Shown here piece after piece: positions 8,993-21,652 of a DNA stretch of 64,000 nt. Below the pieces are notes generated by a model. That model was not told the DNA's origin. It saw only the letters and a list, made by a program, of their open reading frames with translations, and ran no database searches. Within the stretch, counting starts at the first letter, position 1. Each line of letters begins with the position of its first letter. The position numbers were made by a program, and so were the translations under genes. The stretch comes from Streptomyces albireticuli (lineage in GTDB: Bacteria > Actinomycetota > Actinomycetes > Streptomycetales > Streptomycetaceae), in contig NZ_JAJQQS010000004.1 of NCBI RefSeq assembly GCF_021228125.1, positions 248,001 through 312,000 on the forward strand, given 5' to 3'.

Positions 8993-10483
8993 GTGGAAGC
9001 GCACATCGGAAAAGTCTCCGATCCCTCTCCGGGCGATGCCGTCGACCCCATGGTGAAGACCGGCCCGGACAGCTCGCCGCAGGTCGCGGAGGGCGAATCC
9101 GCGGAGGGTTACCACCGGGGGCTCGGTGCCCGTCAGATACAGATGATGGCCATCGGCGGAACCATCGGCACCGGCCTTTTCCTGGGTGCCGGATCGGCCA
9201 TCGCGCAGGCCGGCCCGAGTCTTATCCTCTGGTATGCGGTCGCCGGCGCGGTCCTCTTCGTCGTGATGCGCGCGCTCGGTGAACTCCTCGTCTACCGTCC
9301 CGTTTCCGGGAGTTTCGCCGAGTACGCCCGCGAGTTCCTCGGACCGTTCTGGGGCTATGCCACGGCCTGGACCTACTGGATCATGTGGGTCACCACCGGA
9401 ATGGCCGAGATCACCGCCGCCGGACAGTATGTTCATTACTGGGCACCCGGTTTCGCCCAGTGGAAGACCGCTCTTATCTCACTGCTGGTCCTCTTTGCCC
9501 TGAACCTGATTTCCGTAAAGGTTTTCGGCGAGCTGGAGTTCTGGTTCGCCCTCATCAAGATCGTCGCCATTGTCGGGATGATCCTGGTCGGCGTCGGAGT
9601 GCTCACCATCGGCTTCAGTGCCGCCGGCGACACCGCCTCCGTCACCCATCTCTGGGCCGACGGCGGAATCGCCCCGCACGGTGTGTGGGATTCGACGATG
9701 ACCCTTCAGATCGTCCTCTTCGCCTATCTGGGCGTCGAGCTCGTCGGAGTGACCGCCGGTGAGTCGAAGGACCCCGAGAAGAACATCCCCCGGGCCATCA
9801 AGAGCCTGCCCTGGAGATTCGGCATCTTCTATCTGGGCGCCCTGATCGTCATCCTTTCCGTGGTCAGCTGGAAGGAATTCCAGCCCGGTATCAGCCCGTT
9901 CGTGGCCGCGTTCTCGAAGATCGGCATCCCGGCCGCGGCGGGCATCGTGAACTTCGTGGTGCTCACCTCCGCCCTGTCCTCGTGCAACGCCGGCGGTCTC
10001 TACGCCACGGCCCGCATGCTGCGCACGGCGGGGCGGAACGGCCACGGCCCCAAGGTCCTGGGGCGGCTGACCAACCGGAACATCCCGGCCGTCGCGCTGA
10101 CCGTCTCCGCCGTGACGATGGCGATCGGCGTGGGCATCAACGCCGTCGACCCGGAGCACGCGTTCGTGTACATCACCTCGGTGTCCACCGGCGGCGCGAT
10201 CCTCGTCTGGAGCGTCATCCTGGTCACCCACCTGCGCTACCGGCGGGCCGTCCGGGCCGGCCGCGTCGCGGCCTCCGGCTACCGGGCCCCCGGCGCGCCG
10301 TACACCAATTACCTGGCGCTGGCCTTCTTCGCCTTCGTGACGGTGCTCATCGCGTCCTCGTCCGACAGCCGGGTGGCGCTGTACGTCATCGCGGGCTGGC
10401 TCGTCCTGCTGGGCCTCGGGTACGGGCTGCTGAGGCGTCAGGCCAGGGCCCGCCGCACCGCGGAGCCCCACGGGAGGCGGTGA
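8993..10483 (+). CDS. Amino acid permease, APC superfamily
   Basis: About 496-aa, 12-helix cytoplasmic-membrane symporter of the amino acid-polyamine-organocation superfamily. The N-terminal signature GLGARQIQMMAIGGTIGTGL and the ESKDPEKNIPRAIKSLPWR loop place it with AnsP/GabP/CycA-like bacterial permeases. Substrate within that group is not assignable. The start is uncertain. GTG 8993 has only a weak AGAAAG upstream, whereas ATG 9050 (477 aa) has no Shine-Dalgarno; both leave the transport core intact. The first half has less GC-biased codons, like the adjacent acyltransferase gene, while the second half looks fully streptomycete. It is divergent from the acyltransferase unit. Confidence 0.85.
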   Translation: MEAHIGKVSDPSPGDAVDPMVKTGPDSSPQVAEGESAEGYHRGLGARQIQMMAIGGTIGTGLFLGAGSAIAQAGPSLILWYAVAGAVLFVVMRALGELLVYRPVSGSFAEYAREFLGPFWGYATAWTYWIMWVTTGMAEITAAGQYVHYWAPGFAQWKTALISLLVLFALNLISVKVFGELEFWFALIKIVAIVGMILVGVGVLTIGFSAAGDTASVTHLWADGGIAPHGVWDSTMTLQIVLFAYLGVELVGVTAGESKDPEKNIPRAIKSLPWRFGIFYLGALIVILSVVSWKEFQPGISPFVAAFSKIGIPAAAGIVNFVVLTSALSSCNAGGLYATARMLRTAGRNGHGPKVLGRLTNRNIPAVALTVSAVTMAIGVGINAVDPEHAFVYITSVSTGGAILVWSVILVTHLRYRRAVRAGRVAASGYRAPGAPYTNYLALAFFAFVTVLIASSSDSRVALYVIAGWLVLLGLGYGLLRRQARARRTAEPHGRR

Positions 10484-10498
10484 GCGGAGGCCGTGCGG

Positions 10499-10530
10499 CG
10501 GGCGGCCCGGGCGAGGCCCCGGGCCGCCCG
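10499..10530. terminator. 13-bp hairpin between convergent genes
   Basis: CGGGCGGCCCGGG (10499-10511) pairs perfectly with 10518-10530 across a 6-nt loop. It sits between the permease stop and the converging amidohydrolase stop and can serve both. Confidence 0.75.
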
Positions 10531-10536
10531 GCCCGC

Positions 10537-11706
10537 TCAGACGACGCGCGCGCCGCCGCGGAAGACGGCCGCCACGGCGTGGACGGCCTCGATGTCGGTG
10601 AGCGGGTCGCCGGTGACGGCCACCACGTCCGCGTCGTAGCCCGGCGCGAGGCAGCCCTTGTGCGCGGCGATCCCGCACAGCCGGGCCGCCGTCGACGTCG
10701 CGGCGCGCAGCGCCTCCACGGGCGTGTACCCCCGCTCGACCATCGCCGCGACGCTGTACGGATAGCTGCCGTGCGGCTTGACCGGGAAGACCCCGGAGTC
10801 GCTGCCGCACACGGTCGTCACCCCCGCCTGCCGCATGGCCGCGAGCCCGGCCACCATGCCCGGGATCCGCTGGGCGATGCGCGGCGGTGGCGGCGGGCCG
10901 CCCGGCAGCGCGCCGAGGGTCAGCGAGGCGACGACGCCGGCGCGGACCATCTCGTCGAGCACCCGGCGGTCGAAGTCGACGCCGTCGTCGGTGAGGAAGA
11001 AGCAGTGCTCGATCGAGTCGAAGCCGGCGGCGACGGCGTCGGCGATGCCGCTCGCCGCGTGGGCGTGCGCGGTGATGGGCAGTTCGTGCCGGTGCGCCTC
11101 GCGCACGGCGGCGCGCAGCTCGGCGGGCCCGTACTGCGGGCGGTAGGGATCGGAACCGGGGGTCAGGTCGCCGCCGGTCACCATCACCTTGACGACGTCC
11201 ACGCCGCGCTCGGCCCGTTCCCGGACGGCCGCGCGCACCCCCTCGACGCCCTCGGCCTGGCCGCCGAGGAACCAGCAGTGCCCGCCGGGCGTGGTGACCG
11301 GGGGCCCCGCCGCCAGGACGCGCGGCCCCGCCGTGGGATCCGCGGCGGTCTCCTCGCGCAGCCGCAGGGAGAGATAGCCCCGGTCGCCGAGATCGCGGAC
11401 GGTCGTGACGCCCGCGGCCAGCGCCGCCCGGCCCGCGGCCCGCATCCGGTCGAGGAGCTCCGCGTCACCGGCCCGCCGGACCCGGCCGACGACGTCGTCG
11501 CTGGCGTCGAAGGCCAGGTGGACATGGGTGTCCACGAAGCCGGGCAGCAGTGTCGTGTCCCCCAGGTCGACGACCGTGGCACCGGGCGGTGCCGCCCCGT
11601 GCGGTTCGACGGAGACGATCCGCCCGCCCTCGACGGTCACCAACGGCCGCTCGACGGGCTCCGGACAGGCCCCGTCGAACAGCGATCGCGCGCGTAATGC
11701 CAGCAT
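10537..11706 (-). CDS. Metal-dependent amidohydrolase (imidazolonepropionase/prolidase-like)
   Basis: 389-aa TIM-barrel hydrolase of the amidohydrolase superfamily. Metal ligands are visible as HVH in PGFVDTHVHL, a carboxylated-lysine candidate in VVKVMVTGG, histidines in ITAHAHA and SIEHCFF, and the catalytic aspartate in CGSDSG. The N-terminal beta-sandwich strands precede the first motif, and the C-terminal GCLAPGYDADVV motif is typical of the family. ATG at 11706 is preceded by GGGAGGG; a longer frame from 11748 has no support. It lies 75 bp after argR on the same strand and may be read through from the arg operon. The substrate could be an Xaa-Pro dipeptide or imidazolone-like compound. 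Confidence 0.88.
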   Translation of the reverse strand: MLALRARSLFDGACPEPVERPLVTVEGGRIVSVEPHGAAPPGATVVDLGDTTLLPGFVDTHVHLAFDASDDVVGRVRRAGDAELLDRMRAAGRAALAAGVTTVRDLGDRGYLSLRLREETAADPTAGPRVLAAGPPVTTPGGHCWFLGGQAEGVEGVRAAVRERAERGVDVVKVMVTGGDLTPGSDPYRPQYGPAELRAAVREAHRHELPITAHAHAASGIADAVAAGFDSIEHCFFLTDDGVDFDRRVLDEMVRAGVVASLTLGALPGGPPPPPRIAQRIPGMVAGLAAMRQAGVTTVCGSDSGVFPVKPHGSYPYSVAAMVERGYTPVEALRAATSTAARLCGIAAHKGCLAPGYDADVVAVTGDPLTDIEAVHAVAAVFRGGARVV

Positions 11707-11781
11707 CGGCCCTCCCTGCCACCGGGCAACCCTGCCCCGTGGTGGCACGGTGCCAAACCGGGGCGGGCCCGGCCGCCGGGC

Positions 11782-12324
11782 TCAGCGCTCCTTCTGCGCC
11801 AGCCTGAGCAGGTGGTCGGCCAGGGCCTGGCCGCCCTTGGGGTCGCGGCTGATGAGCATGACGGTGTCGTCGCCCGCGATGGTGCCGATGATCTCGTGAA
11901 CGCCGGCCTGGTCGATGGCCGAGGCGAAGAACTGGGCGGCGCCCGGCGGGGTGCGCAGCACCACGAGGTTCGCGGACGCCTCCGCCGAGATCAGCAGCTC
12001 GCCCGCCAGCCTGCCCATCCGGGCCTCGGTCGCCGACTCCCCCAGCGGGGCCCGGGGGGTGCGGTCGCCGCCCTCGGAGGGCACCGCGTAGATCAGCTCG
12101 CCGTTGGTGTTGCGGATCTTGACCGCGCCCAGCTCGTCGAGGTCCCGGGAGAGCGTGGCCTGGGTGACGGAGAGCCCGTCGTCGGCGAGCAGCTTGGCGA
12201 GCTGGCTCTGCGACCGCACCGGTTGCCGGCCGAGGATGTCCACGATCCTGCGGTGGCGGGCGGTGCGGGTCTGCGGTACGGCCTGTCCGCCGTGGAACGG
12301 CTCGGACTCCTGCGCCTCGGTCAT
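11782..12324 (-). CDS. argR: Arginine repressor ArgR
   Basis: 180-aa hexameric, arginine-responsive repressor of arginine biosynthesis. The N-terminal winged helix contains the signature [20 protein letters not shown]. The C-terminal arginine-binding oligomerisation domain includes [15 protein letters not shown], where the GDDT aspartates contact arginine in the family. Start ATG 12324 gives a ~20-residue N-terminal extension common in streptomycetes. It is the last gene of argC-argJ-argB-argD-argR, 47 bp after argD. Candidate ARG boxes lie upstream of argC, so the operon is probably autoregulated by this protein. Confidence 0.97.
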   Translation of the reverse strand: MTEAQESEPFHGGQAVPQTRTARHRRIVDILGRQPVRSQSQLAKLLADDGLSVTQATLSRDLDELGAVKIRNTNGELIYAVPSEGGDRTPRAPLGESATEARMGRLAGELLISAEASANLVVLRTPPGAAQFFASAIDQAGVHEIIGTIAGDDTVMLISRDPKGGQALADHLLRLAQKER

Positions 12325-12371
12325 CGTCTCGTCTGTCTCCGCATCGTCGTTCCCCGTGGCCTCTTCGGCCG

Positions 12372-13568
12372 CTACGCCCCCTCGCCGGCGGTCGCGGCGT
12401 CCAGGACGCCGGGCAGCGCCCGGAGGAACGTTTCCACCTCATCTTCGGTGATGATCAGCGGCGGGGCCAGCCGCACCACGTCGGGTGCGACCGCGTTCAC
12501 CAGGAATCCCGCCTCCTGTGCCGCGTGCTGCGCTTTCGGTGCGAGGGGCTCGGAAAGGACAATACCCAGCAGCAGGCCCGCGCCACGGACGTGGTCGACC
12601 GCGGGGTGGCCGAGCGCCTCGATCCCGTCACGCAGCAGCGTGCCCACGCGCCCGACGTGGCCGAGGATCCCCTCGCCCTCCAGGGTGTCGAGGACGGCCA
12701 GGGCGGCCGCGCAGGCGACGGGGTTGCCGCCGAACGTCGAGCCGTGCTGACCGGGTGTCAGCAGGTCGGCGGCGGGCCCGAAGGCCAGCGTCGCGCCGAT
12801 CGGCAGGCCGCCGCCGAGGCCCTTGGCGAGGGTGACGACATCGGCCTCGACGCCCTGCGCCCGGTGCGCGAACCAGTGCCCGGTGCGGCCGATACCTGTC
12901 TGGATCTCGTCCAGGACCAGGAGGGTGCCGGTGGCCCGGGTGATCTCCCGGGCGGCGGCGAGATAGCCGTCCGGCGGGACGACGACGCCGCTCTCGCCCT
13001 GCACGGGTTCCAGGACGACGAGCGCGGTGTCGGTGGTGACGGCGGCGCGGAGGGCGTCGGCGTCACCGTAGGGGACGTGGCTGACATCGCCGGGCAGGGG
13101 CAGGAAGGGGGCCTGCTTGGCGGGCTGGCCGGTGAGGGCGAGGGCGCCCATGGTGCGGCCGTGGAAACCGCCGGCCGTGGCGACCATGTGCGTGCGCCCC
13201 GTCCGCCGCCCGATCTTGAGGGCCGCCTCGATCGCCTCCGCCCCGGAGTTGCCGAAGTAGACCCGGCCGGGGCGGCCGTCGAGGGCGAGGAGGCGCTCGG
13301 CGAGGGCGACCGTCGGCTCGGCGGTGAAGAGGTTGGAGACGTGGCCGAGCGTGGCGATCTGCTCCGAGACCGCCCGGACGACCGCGGGGTGGGCGTGGCC
13401 GAGGGCGTTGACGGCGATGCCGCCGACGAGGTCGAGGTAGGGGCGGCCGTCGGCGTCCCAGACGGTGCTGCCGGCGCCCCGGACGAGCGGCACCCGGGGG
13501 GTGCCGTAGTTGTCCATGAGGCTTTCCTGCCACCGCCGGGTGAGTGCGGCGTTGCTCGCGGGGCTCAC
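12372..13568 (-). CDS. argD: Acetylornithine aminotransferase ArgD
   Basis: 398-aa class III PLP aminotransferase converting N-acetylglutamate semialdehyde to N-acetylornithine. Motifs include the phosphate-binding [27 protein letters not shown] with the PLP-interacting aspartate, and [15 protein letters not shown] with the Schiff-base lysine. Length agrees with bacterial ArgD. The start codon overlaps the argB stop by 4 bp, indicating translational coupling. The product acts between ArgC and ArgJ in the cyclic arginine pathway. Confidence 0.97.
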   Translation of the reverse strand: MSPASNAALTRRWQESLMDNYGTPRVPLVRGAGSTVWDADGRPYLDLVGGIAVNALGHAHPAVVRAVSEQIATLGHVSNLFTAEPTVALAERLLALDGRPGRVYFGNSGAEAIEAALKIGRRTGRTHMVATAGGFHGRTMGALALTGQPAKQAPFLPLPGDVSHVPYGDADALRAAVTTDTALVVLEPVQGESGVVVPPDGYLAAAREITRATGTLLVLDEIQTGIGRTGHWFAHRAQGVEADVVTLAKGLGGGLPIGATLAFGPAADLLTPGQHGSTFGGNPVACAAALAVLDTLEGEGILGHVGRVGTLLRDGIEALGHPAVDHVRGAGLLLGIVLSEPLAPKAQHAAQEAGFLVNAVAPDVVRLAPPLIITEDEVETFLRALPGVLDAATAGEGA

Positions 13569-14566
13569 TGGGCGCCCTTCCCCTCGTGTGCGTCGTGTGC
13601 GTCGTGCCCGTCCGGGACGACCATGGTGCCGATGCCCTCGTCGGTGAAGATCTCCAGCAGGATCGAGTGCTGGACGCGGCCGTCTATGACGCGGGCGGTG
13701 GTGACGCCGTTGCGCACCGCGTGCAGACAGCCCTCCATCTTGGGGACCATGCCGCTGGCGAGCTCGGGCAGCAGCCGCTCCAGCTCGCTCGCGGTGAGCC
13801 TGCTGATGACCTCGTCGCTGTGCGGCCAGTCCTCGTAGAGACCCTCGACGTCGGTGAGGACCATCAGGGTCTCGGCGCCGAGGGCCGCGGCGAGGGCGGC
13901 GGCGGCCGTGTCGGCGTTGACGTTGTAGACGTGGCCGTCGTCGGCGCTGCGGGCGATGGAGGAGACCACCGGGATCCGGCCGTCGTCGAGCAGGGCCTGG
14001 AGGGCGCCGGTGTCGATCGCGGAGATCTCGCCGACCCGGCCGATGTCCACGCGCTCGCCGTCGATCTCGGGCAGGTGCTTGGTGGCGGTGAGGGTGTGGG
14101 CGTCCTCGCCGGTCATGCCGACGGCGAGCGGGCCGTGGGCGTTGAGCAGGCCGACGAGCTCCCGCTGGACCTGTCCGGCGAGGACCATCCGGACGACGTC
14201 CATGGCCTCGGGGGTGGTGACCCGCAGCCCCGCCTTGAACTCGCTGACCAGGCCGTGCCGCTCCAGCTGCGCGCTGATCTGGGGGCCGCCGCCGTGCACG
14301 ACGACGGGCTTGAGGCCGGCGTGCCGCAGGAAGACGACGTCCTGGGCGAAGGCGGCCTTGAGCTCCTCGTCGACCATGGCGTTGCCGCCGAACTTGATGA
14401 CGACGGTCTTGCCGTGGTGGCGCGTCAGCCAGGGCAGCGCCTCGACGAGGATGCGGGCCTTGGGGAGGGCGGTGTGCTTACGGGTGGCACCGGCGGCGGC
14501 ACGCGAGGAGGCGGCGTCCGCGGGGGCTTCGGTGGAGGCGTCGGTGGTGGCGTCGGGGATCGTCAT
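13565..14566 (-). CDS. argB: Acetylglutamate kinase ArgB
   Basis: 333-aa amino acid kinase phosphorylating N-acetylglutamate. The VIKFGGNAM glycine-rich strand, HGGGPQI substrate loop and the ATP-site segment [12 protein letters not shown] are all present. A ~25-residue Ala/Thr/Ser-rich N-terminal extension precedes the kinase fold, and a C-terminal HDAHDAHEG tail follows. The N-terminal extension may include the helix found in arginine-inhibited hexameric kinases, suggesting feedback control. The gene overlaps argJ upstream and argD downstream by 4 bp each. Confidence 0.97.
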   Translation of the reverse strand: MTIPDATTDASTEAPADAASSRAAAGATRKHTALPKARILVEALPWLTRHHGKTVVIKFGGNAMVDEELKAAFAQDVVFLRHAGLKPVVVHGGGPQISAQLERHGLVSEFKAGLRVTTPEAMDVVRMVLAGQVQRELVGLLNAHGPLAVGMTGEDAHTLTATKHLPEIDGERVDIGRVGEISAIDTGALQALLDDGRIPVVSSIARSADDGHVYNVNADTAAAALAAALGAETLMVLTDVEGLYEDWPHSDEVISRLTASELERLLPELASGMVPKMEGCLHAVRNGVTTARVIDGRVQHSILLEIFTDEGIGTMVVPDGHDAHDAHEGKGAQ

Positions 14567-15714
14567 GAGGAGTACGCGCTGTTCTCGTGGACGTAGTCGG
14601 CGGTCAGGTCGTTGGCCCAGATGACGGCGGTCTCGGCGCCGGCGGCCAGGTCGGCGGTGATGCGCACCTCGCGGTAGCGCATGTCGACGAGGTCGCGGTC
14701 GTCGCCGACGGAGCCGTCGCGGCAGACCCAGACGTCGTTGATGGCGACGTTGAGCCTGTCGGGGTCGAAGACGGCGGAGGTCGTGCCGATCGCGGACAGC
14801 ACCCGCCCCCAGTTCGGGTCCTCACCATGGATCGCGCACTTCAGCAGGTTGTTCCGCGCGAGGGAGCGCCCCACCTCCACCGCGTCGTCCTCGCTCGCGG
14901 CGTTGATCACCTCGATGCGGATGTCCTTGGAGGCGCCCTCGGCGTCCCCGATCAGCTGGCGGGCGAGGTCGTCGCAGACGCTGCGCACCGCCTCGGCGAA
15001 GGCGTCCGCCGCGGGCTCCACGCCGGAGGCCCCGGAGGCCAGCAGCAGGACCGTGTCGTTGGTGGACATGCAGCCGTCGGAGTCGACGCGGTCGAAGGTC
15101 GTGCGGGTGGCCGAGCGCAGGGCCCGGTCGAGGGCGGGGGCGTCGACGTCGGCGTCGGTGGTGAGCACGACGAGCATGGTGGCGAGGCCGGGGGCGAGCA
15201 TGCCGGCGCCCTTGGCCATGCCGCCCACGACCCAGCCGTCCCCTTCCGCCACGGCGGTCTTGTGGACGGTGTCGGTGGTCTTGATGGCGATGGCGGCCTT
15301 CTCGCCGCCGTGCGGGGAGAGTCCGGCGGCGGCCTTCTCGATGCCGGGCAGCAGCTTCTCCATCGGCAGGTACACGCCGATCAGCCCGGTGGAGGCCACC
15401 GCGATCTCCCCCGCGCTGTGTCCGAGGGCCTCGGCGGCCTTCTCGGCGGTGGCATGGGTGTCCTGGAAGCCCCGCGGTCCGGTGCAGGCGTTGGCCCCGC
15501 CGGAGTTGAGGACGACGGCGGAGATCGCGCCGCCCTTGACGACCTGCTCGGACCACAGGACGGGGGCCGCCTTGACGCGGTTGGCGGTGAAGACCCCCGC
15601 GGCCGCCAGCCGCGGCCCCTCGTTCACCACCAGGGCGAGATCGGGGTTGCCGCTCTCCTTGATCCCCGCGGCGATGCCGGCCGCCGTGAATCCCTTTGCT
15701 GCGGTCACGCTCAC
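14563..15714 (-). CDS. argJ: Bifunctional ornithine acetyltransferase / N-acetylglutamate synthase ArgJ
   Basis: 383-aa self-cleaving Ntn-type enzyme recycling the acetyl group from N-acetylornithine to glutamate. The cleavage site lies in [14 protein letters not shown], where the threonine becomes the nucleophile of the beta subunit. GTG at 15714 was chosen because GAGGAG precedes it by 5 nt; a second GTG sits two codons downstream. The product begins [12 protein letters not shown], as in other actinobacterial ArgJ. It overlaps argB by 4 bp. A 130-bp gap separates it from argC, with no recognisable gene inside. Confidence 0.96.
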   Translation of the reverse strand: MSVTAAKGFTAAGIAAGIKESGNPDLALVVNEGPRLAAAGVFTANRVKAAPVLWSEQVVKGGAISAVVLNSGGANACTGPRGFQDTHATAEKAAEALGHSAGEIAVASTGLIGVYLPMEKLLPGIEKAAAGLSPHGGEKAAIAIKTTDTVHKTAVAEGDGWVVGGMAKGAGMLAPGLATMLVVLTTDADVDAPALDRALRSATRTTFDRVDSDGCMSTNDTVLLLASGASGVEPAADAFAEAVRSVCDDLARQLIGDAEGASKDIRIEVINAASEDDAVEVGRSLARNNLLKCAIHGEDPNWGRVLSAIGTTSAVFDPDRLNVAINDVWVCRDGSVGDDRDLVDMRYREVRITADLAAGAETAVIWANDLTADYVHENSAYSS

Positions 15715-15844
15715 TGCGACTCCTCGTTGGCTTCCCTGCCCGCGTGGGGCGGCTGTGCGGGACTGTTCGGTGGATCCTGGGGACCGGCGGCGGGGCCGCA
15801 CGGCACGAGGCGTGCCAGTGCGGTGGCGACGGCGCGGCGGACGC

Positions 15845-16944
<1,100 letters not shown>

Positions 16945-16987
16945 CGGTCACCCCTGTCGAGAGAAGGAGGACCACGAGATATCTTGA

Positions 16988-19249
<2,262 letters not shown>

Positions 19250-19295
19250 CCGCGCCGGCGGGAAGAGTCTCCCGCCGCCCGCACCCGCTGAACGA

Positions 19296-19338
19296 CCGCC
19301 CCCGACCGGCATCGCGCCGGCCGGGGGCGGCCTGTTTT
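19296..19338 (+). terminator. Intrinsic terminator after icd
   Basis: A 15-bp stem with one mismatch (19296-19310 with 19316-19330) and 5-nt loop is followed by CCTGTTTT, giving a short U-tract. It lies between the icd stop and the converging marR-type gene. Confidence 0.85.
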
Positions 19339-19358
19339 CCGGGGGTTCCGCCGGCCGG

Positions 19359-19886
19359 TCAGGCCGGCTTCCCGCCGAGGGACCCCAGCAGCTTCCGGAG
19401 CGAGTCCGCGAGGGCGTCCCGCTCGTCGCGGCTGAGGCCGGCCAGCAGCCGCTCCTCGGTGGCGATGTGGTCGGGCAGCACCGCGTCGATGAGGGCGAGG
19501 CCCTCGCCGGTGAGGGAGACGACCATGCTGCGGCCGTCCGAGGCACTGGGCGTACGGGTCACCAGGCCGCGGGCCTCCAGGCGGTCGAGGCGCTGGGTGA
19601 TGGCCCCCGAGGTGACCATCGACGACCGCATCAGCTCGGCGGGGGTCAGGCGGTGCTCGGCGTTGCTGCGGCGCAGGGTGGCGAGGACGTCGAAGGAGGC
19701 CGCGTCCAGCCCGTGCGCGGTGAAGGTACGGCGCAGCTCGGCGTCGACCAGGCGGGAGAGCCGCGAGAGGCGGCCGATGACCGCCATCGGCGAGGCGTCG
19801 AGGTCGGGGCGCCGCTCGGCCCACTGCTCCAGGACGCGGTCCACGTGATCCGTCATGTCTCCGCCCGTCATGGCTCCGTCTGTCAT
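19359..19886 (-). CDS. MarR family transcriptional regulator
   Basis: Up to 175-aa dimeric winged-helix regulator. Recognition helix region [22 protein letters not shown] and wing [16 protein letters not shown] are clear, flanked by the usual dimerisation helices. Three in-frame ATGs (19886, 19871, 19856) each sit in a repeated GGAG-N2-ATG unit, so the start is ambiguous by up to 10 residues. It is divergent from a DMT-family exporter, and the shared intergenic DNA carries CTTAG/CTAAG-type repeats likely to be its operators. Probable job: control of that exporter in response to an unknown small molecule. Confidence 0.92.
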   Translation of the reverse strand: MTDGAMTGGDMTDHVDRVLEQWAERRPDLDASPMAVIGRLSRLSRLVDAELRRTFTAHGLDAASFDVLATLRRSNAEHRLTPAELMRSSMVTSGAITQRLDRLEARGLVTRTPSASDGRSMVVSLTGEGLALIDAVLPDHIATEERLLAGLSRDERDALADSLRKLLGSLGGKPA

Positions 19887-19895
19887 GGCTCCACC

Positions 19896-19973
19896 CTAAG
19901 CAGTTCCTTAGCGGTGAGGTAAACCCTGGACGGTTACCTTAGCGGTGAGATACATTGCTTTAGTGCTAAGCAA
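19896..19973. promoter_or_regulatory. Operator/promoter region between marR-like gene and exporter
   Basis: CCTTAGCGGTGAG occurs at 19906 and again at 19937, 31 bp apart (about three helical turns). CTAAG-N6-CTTAG lies at 19896-19911. TTGCTT-N7-AAGCAA lies at 19955-19973, across the exporter start. A plausible promoter is TGGACG (19927-19932), 18 bp, TACATT (19951-19956), which would place the transcript start at GTG 19963. Confidence 0.55.
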
Positions 19974-20895
19974 TCGATTCGGAACCGTCGCGCTGACCGC
20001 CCTCGCCCCCGCCATCTGGGGCACGACCTATCTCGCCACCACCGAGCTGCTGCCGCCCGGCCGGCCGCTGCTGGCCGCCGTGGTGCGGGCCCTGCCCGCC
20101 GGGCTGGTCCTCGTCGCCGTGACCCGACGACTGCCGAGCGGGATCTGGTGGTGGCGGGCGCTGGTGCTGGGCGCGCTCAACATCGGGGCGTTCTTCGCCC
20201 TGCTCTTCGTCGCCGCCTACCGGCTGCCGGGCGGGGTCGCCGCCACCATCGGCGCCCTCCAGCCCCTCTTCGTGGCCCTCCTCGCCGCCGGGCTGCTCGG
20301 CGAGCGCCTGACCCGGCGCACCCTGCTCACCGCCGTCGCGGGGGTGGCGGGCGTCAGCCTCCTCGTCCTCCGGGCCGACGCGCGGCTGGACGCCCTCGGG
20401 GTGGCCGCCGCGGCGGCCGGCGCGGTCGTCATGGCCACGGGCGTCGTGCTCAGCAAGCGGTGGGTGTCGCCCGCGCCGCTGCTCGCGACGACCGGCTGGC
20501 AGCTCGTCGCGGGCGGGATCCTGCTGCTGCCCGTGGCACTCCTGGTCGAGGGCCCGCCGCCGACCGCGCTGAGCACCGCCAACCTGGCCGGCTACGGCTA
20601 TCTGACGGCCGTCGGCTCGGCCCTCGCGTACGCGCTGTGGTTCCGGGGCATACGCGAGCTGTCCCCCACCCAGGTCACCTTCCTGGGGCTGCTCAGCCCG
20701 CTGGTGGCCACGGCCCTGGGCCTGATCGCCCTCGGCCAGGGGCTCACCTGGGCCCAGGCGGCGGGCGGGCTCGTCATCCTCGCCTCGCTCGTCGTGGCGC
20801 AGCGGCGGCCCGCACGGCGGGCCGAGCCCCCGGCCCGGTCCGCCGCTCCGGCGGGCCCGGCCCAGAGGCCGCCCGCCGCGGCCCCCGCGCGCTGA
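19963..20895 (+). CDS. EamA/DMT family transporter
   Basis: About 310-aa, ten-helix drug/metabolite transporter made of two EamA repeats (residues ~1-135 and ~145-285), followed by a Pro/Ala/Arg-rich cytoplasmic tail. LAPAIWGTTYLATTE and GSALAYALWFRGIREL are typical of each repeat. GTG at 19963 is preferred: no Shine-Dalgarno is seen, but a -10-like TACATT lies 6 nt upstream, implying a leaderless message. GTG 19945 is an alternative. Export of an amino acid or metabolite under control of the divergent MarR protein is the likely role. Confidence 0.88.
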   Translation: MLSNRFGTVALTALAPAIWGTTYLATTELLPPGRPLLAAVVRALPAGLVLVAVTRRLPSGIWWWRALVLGALNIGAFFALLFVAAYRLPGGVAATIGALQPLFVALLAAGLLGERLTRRTLLTAVAGVAGVSLLVLRADARLDALGVAAAAAGAVVMATGVVLSKRWVSPAPLLATTGWQLVAGGILLLPVALLVEGPPPTALSTANLAGYGYLTAVGSALAYALWFRGIRELSPTQVTFLGLLSPLVATALGLIALGQGLTWAQAAGGLVILASLVVAQRRPARRAEPPARSAAPAGPAQRPPAAAPAR

Positions 20896-20984
20896 ACCGC
20901 CCGCCGGACGTCTCACCGCACCACCCGCGGGATCCCCCGCGGCCTTCCACCGGACCCGCACCACCCACCCAAGGAGCAGAAGAA

Positions 20985-21623
20985 ATGCGCATCACCGTCT
21001 TCGGAGCGGCGGGCAACGTCGGCAGCCGCGTGGTCACCGAGGCCCTCACCCGGCGCCACGAGGTCACCGCCGTGGTCCGTGACAAGGCCCGCTTCCCCGA
21101 GCTGCCCGAGGCCGCCCACGCCCGTACCGGCGACGCTTCCGACCCGCGGGACGTGGCCCGGCTCGCCGTCGGCCAGGACCTGGTCATCACGGCGACCCGC
21201 CCGGCGCCCGGCAGCGAGTACGGCCTCGTCAAGGCCACCGAGGGCCTGCTGGCCGGGCTGGCCGGGACCGGTGTCCGGCTCCTGGTCGTCGGCGGCGCGG
21301 GCAGTCTGATCCTGCCCGGCACCGGCGGCACGACCGTGGCCGACGGCCCGGACTTCCCGCCCTCGTGGCTGCCCATAGCCCTGGCCTGCAACGACCAGCT
21401 GGCCGCCTGCCGCGCCGCCGACGACGTGGACTGGACGTACCTGAGCCCGGCCGCCCTCCTGGAGCCCGGCACCCGTACGGGCCGCTACCGCCTGGGCACG
21501 GACGAGCTGGTCGTCGACGCGAAGGGCGAATCGGCCGTCTCCATGGAGGACCTGGCGGTCGCCCTCCTGGACGAGGCCGAGAACCCCCGGCACCGCCGGA
21601 CGCGGTTCACCGTCGGGTACTGA
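20985..21623 (+). CDS. NAD(P)-binding oxidoreductase, NmrA-like atypical SDR
   Basis: 212-aa Rossmann protein with the extended-SDR/NmrA dinucleotide motif GAAGNVGSRVV (residues 7-17). It has a short sequence ending HRRTRFTVGY and no classical Y-x3-K catalytic pair. Such proteins act as NAD(P)H-dependent reductases or redox sensors. ATG at 20985 is set by AAGGAG eight bases upstream. It follows the exporter by about 90 bp on the same strand and may be co-transcribed, placing it in the MarR-controlled unit. Substrate unknown. Confidence 0.88.
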   Translation: MRITVFGAAGNVGSRVVTEALTRRHEVTAVVRDKARFPELPEAAHARTGDASDPRDVARLAVGQDLVITATRPAPGSEYGLVKATEGLLAGLAGTGVRLLVVGGAGSLILPGTGGTTVADGPDFPPSWLPIALACNDQLAACRAADDVDWTYLSPAALLEPGTRTGRYRLGTDELVVDAKGESAVSMEDLAVALLDEAENPRHRRTRFTVGY

Positions 21624-21652
21624 CCCGGCGGGCCGGCCGCGGGGCCGGTGCC

